DNA from: Saccharothrix coeruleofusca
GTDB lineage: Bacteria > Actinomycetota > Actinomycetes > Mycobacteriales > Pseudonocardiaceae
Direction of reading: 5' to 3'
DNA length: 64,000 bases
Assembly: GCF_014648515.1 (NCBI RefSeq)
Contig: NZ_BMRG01000015.1
Coordinates: 31,620 to 95,619 of the forward strand
Part shown: in pieces, positions 45,459-54,431 of the stretch
Position numbering within the stretch: the first letter of the stretch is position 1
Layout of the letters: every line of letters starts with the position of its first letter
Notes under the pieces: generated by a model
Told to the model about the DNA's origin: nothing
Seen by the model: the letters and a program-made list of their open reading frames with translations, nothing else
The model's database searches: none
Made by a program: the position numbers and the translations under genes

Positions 45459-46220
45459 TCAGGCGTCACCCGTGCGCACGGCGGTGATCACCTTCGTGGC
45501 GTAGCGCGCCGTGAAACCGCCGCCCACCTCGTCGACAGCGGCCCCGACGGCTTCCAGCACCCGCGCCAGCCCGTCCGCCGGGAGCCGGGTGAAGACACCG
45601 GAGGTGGGCAGCTGGTCCAGCCACTCGTCACGGGTGTAGGTCCGCTCCCAGTCGAACCGCCACCGCTCGGGCGCGCCGAACCCGCCCGCTGCCCGCATCC
45701 CGTCGGCGGCCCGGTCGAGCAGCGCCTCGTACGCCTCCTCCCGCCGCGTCGCCCGCGGGTCGAGCGGCAGGTCGGGCAGCGCTTGCCGGTAGGCCGCGGC
45801 CAAGGCGTCGGTCACCTCGGCGGGCAGCTCGAAGGCGTGCCAGAACGCGGCCAGCCTGCCGCCGGGGCGCAGCACCCCCACCGCCTTGGCCGCGCCCGCG
45901 ACCGGGTCCACCCAGTGCCACGCCTGCCCGGCGACGACCGCGTCGAACCGCCGGGCTCCGGCGTCCCAGTCCTCGAACGTCGCCACCTCGACCGCGATCC
46001 CGCCGCGCCGCGCGAACTCCGCCATCCGCGCGTCGGGCTCGACGCCCAGCACGTGGCAGCCCGCGTCGCGGAACTGCCGGGCCGCTATGCCGGTGCCGCA
46101 GCCGACGTCGAGCACGGCTTTCCCCGGACTGGCGGTGACCACGCGCCGCACCAGCGCCTCGGGATAGGGCGGGCGGGTCCGGTCGTAGCGCTCGGCGTCC
46201 ACCCCGAAGGACTCCGCCAT
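45459..46220 (-). CDS. SAM-dependent methyltransferase (TAM/UbiE-like)
   Basis: 253 residues. Motif I is AVLDVGCGTGIAARQF (about 33-48), followed by VEPDARM and DAVVAGQAWHWVDP (about 98-111), the aspartate-rich pattern of trans-aconitate-type methyltransferases. ATG 46220 is chosen because the family starts at AESFGVDAERYDRTRPPYP. A longer reading starts at 46277, inside an operator. It diverges from a TetR gene, its probable repressor. Confidence 0.85.
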   Translation of the reverse strand: MAESFGVDAERYDRTRPPYPEALVRRVVTASPGKAVLDVGCGTGIAARQFRDAGCHVLGVEPDARMAEFARRGGIAVEVATFEDWDAGARRFDAVVAGQAWHWVDPVAGAAKAVGVLRPGGRLAAFWHAFELPAEVTDALAAAYRQALPDLPLDPRATRREEAYEALLDRAADGMRAAGGFGAPERWRFDWERTYTRDEWLDQLPTSGVFTRLPADGLARVLEAVGAAVDEVGGGFTARYATKVITAVRTGDA

Positions 46221-46269
46221 CCCCCGCTGCCGGTGCGGTTCGGGGGGAGGGGACTGCTCAGGAGGTAAA

Positions 46270-46305
46270 GTGGGCATGTGCCCACCTTAGTGGGCACATG
46301 CCCAC
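46270..46305. promoter_or_regulatory. Twin operators between methyltransferase and TetR genes
   Basis: GTGGGCATGTGCCCAC (46270-46285) and GTGGGCACATGCCCAC (46290-46305) are two 16-bp perfect palindromes. Their centres are 20 bases apart, two helical turns. This is a strong pattern for cooperative TetR binding that controls both divergent genes. Confidence 0.8.
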
Positions 46306-46339
46306 TCGACAGCGGGCTGGCTCACGAGGAGGGAACACG

Positions 46340-46936
46340 GTGCCGACCGGGGTGGCCATCCGCGATGTCCGCGAGCAGCTGTTCGGCGCCGCCGAGCGCG
46401 TCCTGCTCTGGGCCGGGCCCAGCGCGCTGACCAGCCGGGCGGTCACCGAGGAGGCGGGCTGCGCCAAGGGCGTGCTGCACCGGCACTTCACCGACTTCGA
46501 CGCCTTCCTCGCCGAGTTCGTGCTCGACCGCGCGCGCCTGCTCGACGCCGGGGCCGCCGACCTGCGCGAGCGCGCGGGCACCGGGACCGTCGTGGACAAC
46601 CTCGCCGAGTTCCTGCCCGCCCTGTTCGGCTCGGTCGCGGTGGCCGTCGTCCCCCTGATCACCTTCCGGGACGAGCTGCGCGCCCGACTGCGCCGGACCT
46701 GGCCCGCAGGCGTCCCCGTGCTGACCGAGGCCGTGGGGATGATCGCCGCCTACCTCACCGCGGAGCGCGATCTGGGCCGCATCGCCGCCGACGCCGACGT
46801 CGACGGCCTCGCCCCCGCCCTGATCGGGGCCGCGCACCTGCTGTTCGCCGACCGGACCGGCACCGCGCCGACCGCGCAAGCCGTCCGCCGGACGGTCGTC
46901 ACCGTCATCGGCGGCGCGGTACGCGATCCGCGCTGA
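46340..46936 (+). CDS. TetR-family transcriptional regulator
   Basis: 198 residues. HTH about 18-55 (ALTSRAVTEEAGCAKGVLHRHFTDFDAFL), then an all-helical ligand domain. GTG 46340 is chosen because GAGGAGGG lies at ideal spacing; an in-frame ATG at 46298 is inside an operator. Likely autoregulated and repressor of the divergent methyltransferase. Confidence 0.9.
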   Translation: MPTGVAIRDVREQLFGAAERVLLWAGPSALTSRAVTEEAGCAKGVLHRHFTDFDAFLAEFVLDRARLLDAGAADLRERAGTGTVVDNLAEFLPALFGSVAVAVVPLITFRDELRARLRRTWPAGVPVLTEAVGMIAAYLTAERDLGRIAADADVDGLAPALIGAAHLLFADRTGTAPTAQAVRRTVVTVIGGAVRDPR

Positions 46937-46977
46937 CTCCTGACCACCACTCGAGGCGGCGTCGCAGGCGTGCCCGT

Positions 46978-47012
46978 CCAACACTCCCCCGGCTCCGCCC
47001 GTGGAGTGTTGG
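46978..47012 (+). terminator. Hairpin between TetR and pirin genes
   Basis: 10-bp arms CCAACACTCC (46978-46987) and GGAGTGTTGG (47003-47012). It ends 9 bases before the pirin start, so it could terminate the TetR transcript or mask the pirin ribosome-binding site. Confidence 0.5.
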
Positions 47013-47021
47013 ATGGGGAGC

Positions 47022-48008
47022 ATGAGCAACGTCGAGGTCGATCCCGTCGAACTGGTGTGCGCGCACCGGCCCGGCACCGCGACCGTGCTGGAGCCGCGCG
47101 AGGTCCCGCTGGGCGGGCCGCGCGCCATGCGGGTCCGCCGGACCCTGCCGCAGCGGGAGCGGTCGCTGATCGGCGCGTGGTGCTTCGCCGACCACTACGG
47201 GCCGAACGAGGTGTCCGCCACCGGCGGCATGGACGTCGCACCGCACCCGCACACCGGTCTGCAGACCGCCAGCTGGCTGTTCAGCGGCGAGATCGAGCAC
47301 CGCGACAGCCTGGGCACCCACTGCCTGATCCGCCCCGGCGAGCTGAACCTGATGACCGGCGGCCACGGCATCGCGCACTCCGAGGTCTCCACGCGGGCCA
47401 CCACCACGCTGCACGGCGTGCAGCTGTGGATCGCGCTGCCCGACGCGCACCGGAACACCGCCCGCGACTTCCACCACCACGTCCCGGAGGTGGTCGGACC
47501 GCCGGGAGCCCGCCTCCGCGTCTTCCTGGGCAGCCTCGCGGGCAGCACCTCCCCCGTGCCGACCTTCACCCCGCTGCTGGGCGCCGAGATCACCCTGGAC
47601 GAGGGCGCACGCCTGGCGCTCGACGTCGACCCGTCCTTCGAGCACGGCGTCCTGCAGGACACCGGGTCCACCACCGTCGGCGGCGCCGAACTGCGGGGCG
47701 GCCAACTGGCCTACCTCGCGCCGGGCCCCGCGCGGTGGGAGCTGGTCAACACCGGCCGTGGCCCGGCGCGGGTGCTCCTGCTCGGCGGCACGCCGTTCAC
47801 CGAGGAACTGGTCATGTGGTGGAACTTCGTGGCGCGCAGCCACGAGGAGATCGCCGCCTACCGCGAGGAGTGGCAGGCCGGGTCCGCGCGGTTCGGCCGG
47901 GTGGAGGGCTACCGCGGCCGGACGGCCCGCCTGCCCGCGCCCGCGCTGCCGCACGCCCGCATCCGGCCCCGCCGCAACCCGCCCGCGTCCGACGCCCCTC
48001 GTCCCTGA
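47022..48008 (+). CDS. Pirin-family protein (bicupin)
   Basis: 328 residues. Two cupin barrels; the N-terminal metal site is in DVAPHPHTGLQTASWLFSGEIEHRDSLG (His about 71, 73, 115, with Glu) and GGHGIAHSEVS. The C-terminal barrel is PARVLLLGGTPFTEELVMWWNFVARSHEEI. Some pirins oxidise quercetin-like flavonols; others are redox-sensitive cofactors. ATG 47022 is preferred. Confidence 0.92.
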   Translation: MSNVEVDPVELVCAHRPGTATVLEPREVPLGGPRAMRVRRTLPQRERSLIGAWCFADHYGPNEVSATGGMDVAPHPHTGLQTASWLFSGEIEHRDSLGTHCLIRPGELNLMTGGHGIAHSEVSTRATTTLHGVQLWIALPDAHRNTARDFHHHVPEVVGPPGARLRVFLGSLAGSTSPVPTFTPLLGAEITLDEGARLALDVDPSFEHGVLQDTGSTTVGGAELRGGQLAYLAPGPARWELVNTGRGPARVLLLGGTPFTEELVMWWNFVARSHEEIAAYREEWQAGSARFGRVEGYRGRTARLPAPALPHARIRPRRNPPASDAPRP

Positions 48009-48026
48009 GCGCCGCGCCGGTCCCGG

Positions 48027-48422
48027 TCAGGGGGCGCAGGCCGCGGTCAGCGCCGCGACCTGGTCGGCCTTGACCCGCACCCACTCGGCGGGCCTGCCGA
48101 CCAGGTCCTGCACCGTCACCTCGCGCAAGGTGGTGGCGAGGGCGGCGATGGCCTCGTTCACCGTCGTGTCGGCGGCCCGCGAGGCCAGGTCGGTCAGCGT
48201 GACCGCGGCGTCGTGCGCCTGGTCCACGGCCCGTTCCGGTGCGGCGGTGTCGAGGGCGGCCGTGGCCCCGGCCAGGGCGTCCGCGCACACCTGGACGGTC
48301 GTCGCGGTGTCGGCCACGGCGTTCGCCGTGTCGGCGGCTTCCTGGACCGCGCCGCAGGCGCTCATGGCGACGACCGCCGTGCAGGCGGCGGCGATGGCGG
48401 TGAGACGGATCGGGGTGCGCAT
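48027..48422 (-). CDS. Small putative lipoprotein
   Basis: 131 residues. Signal peptide with lipobox AMSAC (Cys 23), so the mature N-terminus is lipid-anchored. The rest is helical and Ala/Thr/Asp-rich, with three further Cys. No catalytic motif. ATG 48422 follows GGAGG. Function unknown; only 18 bases from the convergent pirin. Confidence 0.78.
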   Translation of the reverse strand: MRTPIRLTAIAAACTAVVAMSACGAVQEAADTANAVADTATTVQVCADALAGATAALDTAAPERAVDQAHDAAVTLTDLASRAADTTVNEAIAALATTLREVTVQDLVGRPAEWVRVKADQVAALTAACAP

Positions 48423-48647
48423 GGTGGGTCCTCCCGGTTCTCCAGCGAACCGGAGGTCTCCCCTACCACCGGTGGCCGGTGGCGCCGTGACCGAACCGCT
48501 GCCGAGCGGTCGTAATGACGATCACGGGCTGGGTGGGTACTCCCCTCCGCACCTCCAGGTTGGCAAGACACCGCCCTGCTGTCAAGCGAGCCGCGTCCTC
48601 GCGGGATGTCGTCGGTTCCCGAGGTCGCGCGGGTTACAGTGCCGCGC

Positions 48648-48920
48648 ATGAGCGAGACGCGGAGATCCGCTTCGGGCGACGTCAAGGTCGTCGCGCAAGC
48701 CGCCCTGCTGCCCTTCGGCACCGGGTTGACCGTCCTGGACGGCTACGTGCTGCTGGGCGTCGGCGGCGTGTTCCTCTCCCTCTTCGCCGTCGTGATCTTC
48801 CTGACCGCCTGGCGGTCGCAGAAGAAAGCGTTCTGCTCCCCCGAGGTCTCCACGAGGGCCGTGATCACCCTCGCCGTGTGCGTCGCGGTGCTGGCGCTGA
48901 TCCTCGTCGGGATGACCTGA
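48648..48920 (+). CDS. Small two-helix membrane protein
   Basis: 90 residues. Two hydrophobic segments (about 28-50 and 70-88) with a basic linker (WRSQKKAF). TACAGT (48635-48640) sits 7 bases before ATG 48648, so the mRNA is probably leaderless. Not recognised further. Confidence 0.7.
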   Translation: MSETRRSASGDVKVVAQAALLPFGTGLTVLDGYVLLGVGGVFLSLFAVVIFLTAWRSQKKAFCSPEVSTRAVITLAVCVAVLALILVGMT

Positions 48921-48936
48921 GGCCACCCCGACGAGG
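48902..48936. terminator. Bidirectional hairpin at convergent ends
   Basis: 10-bp arms CCTCGTCGGG (48902-48911) and CCCGACGAGG (48927-48936) around the stop codon of the small membrane protein. Confidence 0.65.
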
Positions 48937-48940
48937 TCTC

Positions 48941-49798
48941 TCACGGGATGCGCGCCACGCCGCCGTAGCCGAGCGGGGCCGCCACGCTCTTCTGCTCGAC
49001 GAGGTTGTCCGGACGCCAGTCCGGCAAGCGGACCAGACCCGGCTCGACCAGGTCCGCGCCCTCGAACCAGCGGAGGATCTCGGCGTGCGTGCGCACGTGC
49101 ACGTACTCGTCCGCCGCGGCGTAGGCGTCCACCAGCCTGCCCACCTCGGCCTGGAGCTCGGGGGCGGCCTGCTCGCTGGCGATGTGCGAGATCGCCAGGA
49201 AGCTGCCGGGCGCCAGCCGCTCCCGGTAGGCCGCGATCAGCTCGGCGGGCCGGTCCTCGTCGGAGATGAACAGCAGCACGCCGACCATCAGCAGCGCGAC
49301 CGGCTGGGAGAAGTCGATCAGCCGCCGGGTGTCGGGGTGCTCCAGGACCTTCTCCGGCGCGCGGATGTCGGCCTGGATGATGGTGGCGAACGGGTGGCCC
49401 GCCAGCAGCTGCTTGGCGTGGGCGTAGGCGACCGGCTCGTAGTCGACGTACACCACGCGGCACGCCGGGTCGGTCTGCGCGGCGATCTCGTGCACGTTGC
49501 CCACGGTGGGGATGCCCGAGCCCAGGTCGAGGAACTGACGGATGCCCTGGTCGAGGCAGAACTCGACCACTCGGCGCAGGAACGACCGGTTGAGCCGGGT
49601 GACCGCGGGCACCGAGGGCGCGATCCGCAGCACCTGGTCGGCGAACTCGCGGTCCACCGCGAAGTTGTGGGCGCCGCCGAGGAAGTAGTCGTAGGCGCGG
49701 GCGGCGGAGGGCACGCTGAGGTCGACGTCGCTGCGTGGCTCGGAGGGTGAGGAGGGCACGGGCGCTGAACCTTCCGGGGACGGGGTGGTGCGGGTCAC
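48941..49798 (-). CDS. DUF574-family SAM-dependent methyltransferase
   Basis: 285 residues of the actinobacteria-specific S-adenosyl methyltransferase family (DUF574). Marks are SAARAYDYFLGGAHNFAVDREFADQV (about 30-55) and motif I FLDLGSGIPTVGNVHEIA (about 89-106). Later blocks are VYVDYEPVAYAHA and DFSQPVALLMVGVLLFISDED. Dozens of paralogues occur per genome, mostly of unknown substrate; several are natural-product tailoring or developmental genes. GTG start. Confidence 0.93.
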   Translation of the reverse strand: MTRTTPSPEGSAPVPSSPSEPRSDVDLSVPSAARAYDYFLGGAHNFAVDREFADQVLRIAPSVPAVTRLNRSFLRRVVEFCLDQGIRQFLDLGSGIPTVGNVHEIAAQTDPACRVVYVDYEPVAYAHAKQLLAGHPFATIIQADIRAPEKVLEHPDTRRLIDFSQPVALLMVGVLLFISDEDRPAELIAAYRERLAPGSFLAISHIASEQAAPELQAEVGRLVDAYAAADEYVHVRTHAEILRWFEGADLVEPGLVRLPDWRPDNLVEQKSVAAPLGYGGVARIP

Positions 49799-49831
49799 CC
49801 ACCTTAGGACGCGCGGTGCGCCCCGAGGCGC

Positions 49832-50806
49832 TCAGGGCTGCCCGGCGTGGTCCAGGCGGCGCACCAGTTCGTCGTCCAGCTCCAGCTCCAGCGCGCCCAG
49901 GCACTCGTCGAGCTGGGCCACCGAGCTGACGCCCAGCACCGGCAGCACCGGCGGGTCGCCGCGCAGCAGCCAGGCCAGGACCACCTGGTTGCGGGTCGCG
50001 CCCAGCTCGTCGGCCACCTCGGCGAGCACCGCCAGCCTGCGGGTGCTGTCGGCGTGGTCGTACTGGTCGGGCAGCGGCCGGTCGACGCGGGTGTAGGCGC
50101 CCGACAGCAGCACCGAGTAGCCGAGCACCGCCAGGTCGGGCTCTTCGCGCGCGTAGTCCAGCAGCTCGTCGCTGATGTGCGGGTTCACGCCGAACTCCGC
50201 GCCCGGTCGCGGTCGCAGGTAGGTGTGGCGCTGCTGGACGCAGGTGAAGCGGGGCAGCCCGGCGGCACTGGCGATCTCGCGCGCTGCCGCGACCCGCCAG
50301 GCCGCGTGGTTGCTGCACCCCACCACCCGCACCAGCCCTTCGGTCACCAGCGAACCGAAAGCGGCCGCGGTGGCTTCCAGGGGCGTGCGGCGGTCCTCGA
50401 TGTGCGCGTAGTAGACGTCCAGGTGGTCGGTGCCCAGGCGGCGCGCGCTCGCGGCGAACCCGGCCCGGACCACCGCGTGGGACAGCCCTTCCGCGTGTCG
50501 CGGCCAGGCCGCCCCCGGCGGGTCGGGCAGGGCGCCGACCTTGGTGGCCAGCACGACCCGGTCCCTGGCCCGGCGGGAGGCCAGCCACCGGCCCAGCAGC
50601 TCCTCGCTCTCCGCGCCCGTGCCGCCTGCCACCCAGAACGCGTAGGTGTTGGCGGTGTCGATGAACGTGCCCCCCGCTTCGGTGAACCGGTCGAGGATCG
50701 CGAACGCGCTCCGCCGGTCGACCTTCGTGCCGAAGTGCATGGTGCCCAGGCACAGCGCGCTCACCGCGAGTCCGCCACCCGCACCGGCCAAGGTCCGCAG
50801 CTCCAC
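49832..50806 (-). CDS. Aldo/keto reductase
   Basis: 324 residues. TIM-barrel with catalytic Asp/Tyr in FIDTANTYAFWVAGGTG (about 48-64), the Lys in VLATKVGALP and the NADPH end PVLGVSSVAQLDECL. GTG 50806 is the start. Divergent from a MocR regulator (69-base gap). Such a pair suggests a role in vitamin B6 or amino-aldehyde metabolism, unproven. Confidence 0.9.
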   Translation of the reverse strand: MELRTLAGAGGGLAVSALCLGTMHFGTKVDRRSAFAILDRFTEAGGTFIDTANTYAFWVAGGTGAESEELLGRWLASRRARDRVVLATKVGALPDPPGAAWPRHAEGLSHAVVRAGFAASARRLGTDHLDVYYAHIEDRRTPLEATAAAFGSLVTEGLVRVVGCSNHAAWRVAAAREIASAAGLPRFTCVQQRHTYLRPRPGAEFGVNPHISDELLDYAREEPDLAVLGYSVLLSGAYTRVDRPLPDQYDHADSTRRLAVLAEVADELGATRNQVVLAWLLRGDPPVLPVLGVSSVAQLDECLGALELELDDELVRRLDHAGQP

Positions 50807-50875
50807 ATCAGCCTCCGCTCTGTCCGTGTGCGGACGACGGTAGGCGCGGGCGGTCCGGTCCTATGATCCATTCGC

Positions 50876-52309
50876 GTGACGGAATCCCGGACCAATCTGG
50901 CGTGGGAGGTACTGCTCGACCTCACCGGCTCGGGTGCCAAGCACGAGCGGCTGACCCGCGCGCTGCGGGCGGCGATCCGCTCGGGGCGGCTGCCCACGGG
51001 CAGCGCGCTGCCGCCCAGCCGCGCCCTGGCCGCCGACCTGAGCTGCTCGCGCTGGGTCGTCACGCAGGCGTACGGGCAGCTGACCGCCGAGGGGTACCTG
51101 CGGACGCGGGTGGGGTCGGCCACCAGGGTCCGCTGGACCCCGGACACCGACACCGCGCTCCCCGACGCCGACGGCCCGCCGGTCCCGCCGCCGCGCTTCG
51201 ACCTCACCCCCGGCCTGCCCGACCTGAGGGCCTTCCCACGCGCCCGGTGGGGTGCGGCGGTCCGCGACCGCGCCCGCCGGACCCCGTTCTCGGACCTGGG
51301 CTTCCCGCCGCCGGGAGGGCACGCCGAGCTGCGCCGGGTGCTGGCCGAGCACCTGCGCCGCGGCCGGGGCGCCGTGGCCGACGCGGACGCGGTCGTGGTC
51401 GCCACCGGCGTCACCGACGGCGCCGCCCGGCTGTTCCGGGCGCTGCGCGCCGAGGGGATCGCCCACCTGGCGGTCGAGGACCCCGGCTGGCCCCGGCTGC
51501 ACCACGTGGCGCGGGAGGCCGGGCTGACCGTCGTGCCGGTGCCGGTGGACGAGCACGGCATCCGGGTGGCCGAGCTGGACCGCGTCCCGGAGGTGCGGGC
51601 GGTGCTCACCACGCCCGCCCACCAGTTCCCGACCGGGGTCGCGCTCACCGCGCGGCGGCGCACCGCGCTCGTGGAGTGGGCGCGCCGCGTGGACGGCGTG
51701 GTGGTGGAGGACGACTACGACGCCGAGTTCCGCTACGACCACCGCCCGCTCGGCGCGGTGCAGGGGATGTGCCCGGAGCGGGTGGTGCTGCTCGGCTCGG
51801 TCAGCAAGACGCTCTCCCCCGCCCTGGGCATCGGCTGGGTGCTGGCCGCGCCGCGGTGGCGACGCGCGCTGCGGACCAGCGGCACCGCCCGCTCCGGCCC
51901 GCCCGTGCTGGACCAGCTGGCGTTCGCCGACCTGGTGCGCACCGGCGGCTACGACCGGCACCTGCGGTCGGCGCGGCAGCGCTACCGGGCCCGCAGGGCC
52001 GCCCTGCTCGCCGCGTTGCGCGCCCGGTTGCCGGGGTGCCGGGTCACCGGGTCGGCCGCGGGGCTGCACCTGGTGGTGCACCTGGGGGACGGCGTCGACG
52101 CTTCGGGCGTCGTGGCGGCGGCGGGCGCGCGGGGCCTGGCCGTGGTCGACCCGCGCGTCTACCGCGTGTCCTGCCGGGAACCCGCGGACGGCCTCGTCCT
52201 CGGCTACGGCAACCTCGCCGACGGGGCGGTCGAGGAGGCGGTGGCCGTGCTCGCCGCGGCGGTGGCCGACAGCCGCCCCGACCGCGCGGGGCGGCCGGGA
52301 GGCCGTTGA
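50876..52309 (+). CDS. MocR-type regulator (GntR HTH fused to aminotransferase)
   Basis: 477 residues. The GntR winged HTH (about 12-80; GSALPPSRALAADLSCSRWVVTQAYGQLTAEGYL) is fused to a fold-type I aminotransferase domain (about 105-460). The PLP lysine is in LLGSVSKTLSPALG (about 302-315) and EDDYDAEFRYD precedes it. PdxR-like members sense pyridoxal phosphate. Start GTG 50876. Probably controls the divergent aldo/keto reductase and itself. Confidence 0.92.
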   Translation: MTESRTNLAWEVLLDLTGSGAKHERLTRALRAAIRSGRLPTGSALPPSRALAADLSCSRWVVTQAYGQLTAEGYLRTRVGSATRVRWTPDTDTALPDADGPPVPPPRFDLTPGLPDLRAFPRARWGAAVRDRARRTPFSDLGFPPPGGHAELRRVLAEHLRRGRGAVADADAVVVATGVTDGAARLFRALRAEGIAHLAVEDPGWPRLHHVAREAGLTVVPVPVDEHGIRVAELDRVPEVRAVLTTPAHQFPTGVALTARRRTALVEWARRVDGVVVEDDYDAEFRYDHRPLGAVQGMCPERVVLLGSVSKTLSPALGIGWVLAAPRWRRALRTSGTARSGPPVLDQLAFADLVRTGGYDRHLRSARQRYRARRAALLAALRARLPGCRVTGSAAGLHLVVHLGDGVDASGVVAAAGARGLAVVDPRVYRVSCREPADGLVLGYGNLADGAVEEAVAVLAAAVADSRPDRAGRPGGR

Positions 52310-52339
52310 GCAGGCGGTGACGGCCCATCCGGTGGCCGC

Positions 52340-54262
52340 CTACCCGGTGACGGCCCGCTCCGCGCCGTCCAGCTCCTCCAGCCGCCGCAGCAGCCGCTCG
52401 GCGTCCTCGTCGCACTCCAGGTCCCGGTACAGCGCCAGCGCCTCCCGCCACACCGCACGGGCCTCGTCGCGCAGGCCGAGGGCGGCGAGGGGCAGCCCCA
52501 CGTGGTCGAGGGCGCCCGCGACCATCGCGGTGTGGCCCAGGGCTCGGTACCGGGCCAGCGCCTGCCGGTAGTGCCCGACGGCCCGCCGGTGGTCGCCGTC
52601 GTGGTGCTCGATGTAGCCCGGGCTGTCCAGGGTGTTCGCCTCGCCGTCGGGATCGTCGTGGCGGCGGCACAGCACGAGGGCTTCGGCGCAGTGCGCGCGG
52701 GCGGTGGCGTGGTCGCCGAGCCGGGCCTCGTACCAGCCCACCTGGTCGAGGGAACGCGCTTGCCGCACCGGCTGTCCCAGCTCGCGATAGAGGTCCAGGG
52801 CGTGGCGGGCGTGCTCCAGCGCCCGCCGGTCATCGCCCCGCCACTCCCGGACCAGCGCCAGCAACCGGTGGGTGTGCCCGCGCTGGAGGGGGTCGTTCTG
52901 CCGCTCGGCCAGCGCGAGGGCCTGGTCCAGGTGCCCGATGGCCTCCTCGTGGCGCCCGAGGTCGGCGTAGGAGTGGCCGAGGGACGACGGGCTCGGCCTC
53001 GGCCCTGGCGGCGAGGATGCCCAGCGCCAGCGGGAAGCCGTCGCACAACGCGATCAGCTCGTCCACCGCCTCCCGCTCGGCGGTCACCCGCCCGGCGCCG
53101 AGCCTGCCGGTCAGCAGGGCGCGGGCCTCCTCGTCGGTCAGCACGTCAAGGTGCAGCTGGTGGGCGCCGTGCCCGGTGACCAGGCCCGGCAGCCGGTGGC
53201 GGCTGGTGACCAGCACGGCGCAGCGGCTCCCGCCGGGCAGCAGCGGGACGACCCGGGCGGTGTCGGCGGCGTTGTCCAGCACGACCAGCACCCGCTTGTC
53301 CGCCACCAGGCTGCGGAACAGCGCGGCCCTGGCGTGCGGGTCGGCGGGCACGCGGCCGGGCGCGACCCCCAGGGCGTCGAGGAACCCGCGCAGCGCCACC
53401 TCGGGTGGCATCGGCGCGCTGTCCGGGCTGAACCCGCGCAGGTCCACGAACAGCTGACCGTCGGGGAACCGCCCGGCGTGCCGGTGCGCCCAGGTCACCG
53501 CCAGCCAGGTCCTGCCGATGCCGCCCGCGCCGCCGATCGCCGAGATCACGATCGTCCCGCCTGCCGCCGCGCCGTCGCGCGGCGCGGCGGGGTGCACGGC
53601 GTCCAGCCGGGCCAGCTCGGCCGTGCGCCCGGTGAACAGTGGGCCAGCGCCTCGGCCTGGCGGCCCGCCCGGTACAGGGCGAGCACGAGCTGCGCGGCCA
53701 CCCGCTCGTCCAGCGGGTGCGCGGCGGCGCGGGCGGTCAGCTCGGGCAGCAGCGCGTCGTGCCGCCCGAGCCGCAGGGCGAGGTCCACCCGGTCGGTGTC
53801 GGCGGCGAACCGCTCCCGCTCCAGCCCTTCGCGCAGCTCGGCCAGCCACGGCGTGTCCAGGCAGGCGAAGGCCGCACCGCGCCACAGCCCGACCGCCCGC
53901 TCCAGCGCCTTCGCCCGGTCGGACTCGGCACGGGCGCGGACCACCAGGTCGCGGAACACGTGCAGGTCGACCTGCTCGGGGTCCACCAGCAGGGCGTAAC
54001 CGCCGCCGCGCCGCCAGATCTCCACGCCGCTGCCCACCAGCGACCGCCGCAGCCGCGACACGTAGCTGCTGACCACGCCCCGTGCCCGGTGCGGCGGGCG
54101 GTCCGCCTACACGCGGTCGAGCACCTGCTCGACGCCGACCACCCGGTTGGCCTCGGCCAGCAGCACCGCCAGGACGCACCGCTGCCGGTCGTGCCCGAGG
54201 TCGACCGGCGTGCCGTCGACCCACGCCTCGACCTGGCCCAGCACCCGTAATCGCGTGGACAT
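52340..54262 (-). pseudogene. Decayed SARP/AfsR-type regulator (nonsense codon plus two internal deletions)
   Basis: Remnant of a SARP-NB-ARC-TPR activator of antibiotic clusters. Piece 1 (from ATG 54262): winged-helix start [19 protein letters not shown] ends at an in-frame TAG (54107-54109), where the family has Trp (DRVW). In the same frame, [15 protein letters not shown] continues to about 53641. There a deletion joins the bacterial activator domain (AEALAH) directly to the NB-ARC entry [11 protein letters not shown], in another frame, losing about 50-60 residues. Near 52995 a second deletion fuses [13 protein letters not shown] to the TPR region [10 protein letters not shown], losing most of the NB-ARC C-terminus. 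P-loop GGAGGIGRT survives. Codon 5 was a TTA. Not functional as AfsR. Confidence 0.85.
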
Positions 54263-54431
54263 GACCTGACCGTAGCGCCCGCGCGGTCCTGCCGCGTTCC
54301 AGCGGCAGGACCGGAGCGGCGGTCGTCCCCCTCCCGCCTGCGCGAGCACCGCCGCAGCTAAGTCCATTGAGGACGTAGTGTTTGTTCGTCCTCTTAGGAC
54401 AGATCGGACATCGTCACCTCACTGAAGGAGG

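Noticed and set aside
48582-50753. Long minus-strand open reading frame of about 720 codons
   Set aside because: It runs antisense or out of frame through a membrane protein, the DUF574 methyltransferase and the aldo/keto reductase, and it is rich in R, G, A and P. High GC gives such shadow frames; no family motif is seen.
54263-54431. SARP-binding heptamer repeats between the dead regulator and the reductase
   Set aside because: The GGACG/CGTCC words are not regularly spaced at 11 or 22 bases.
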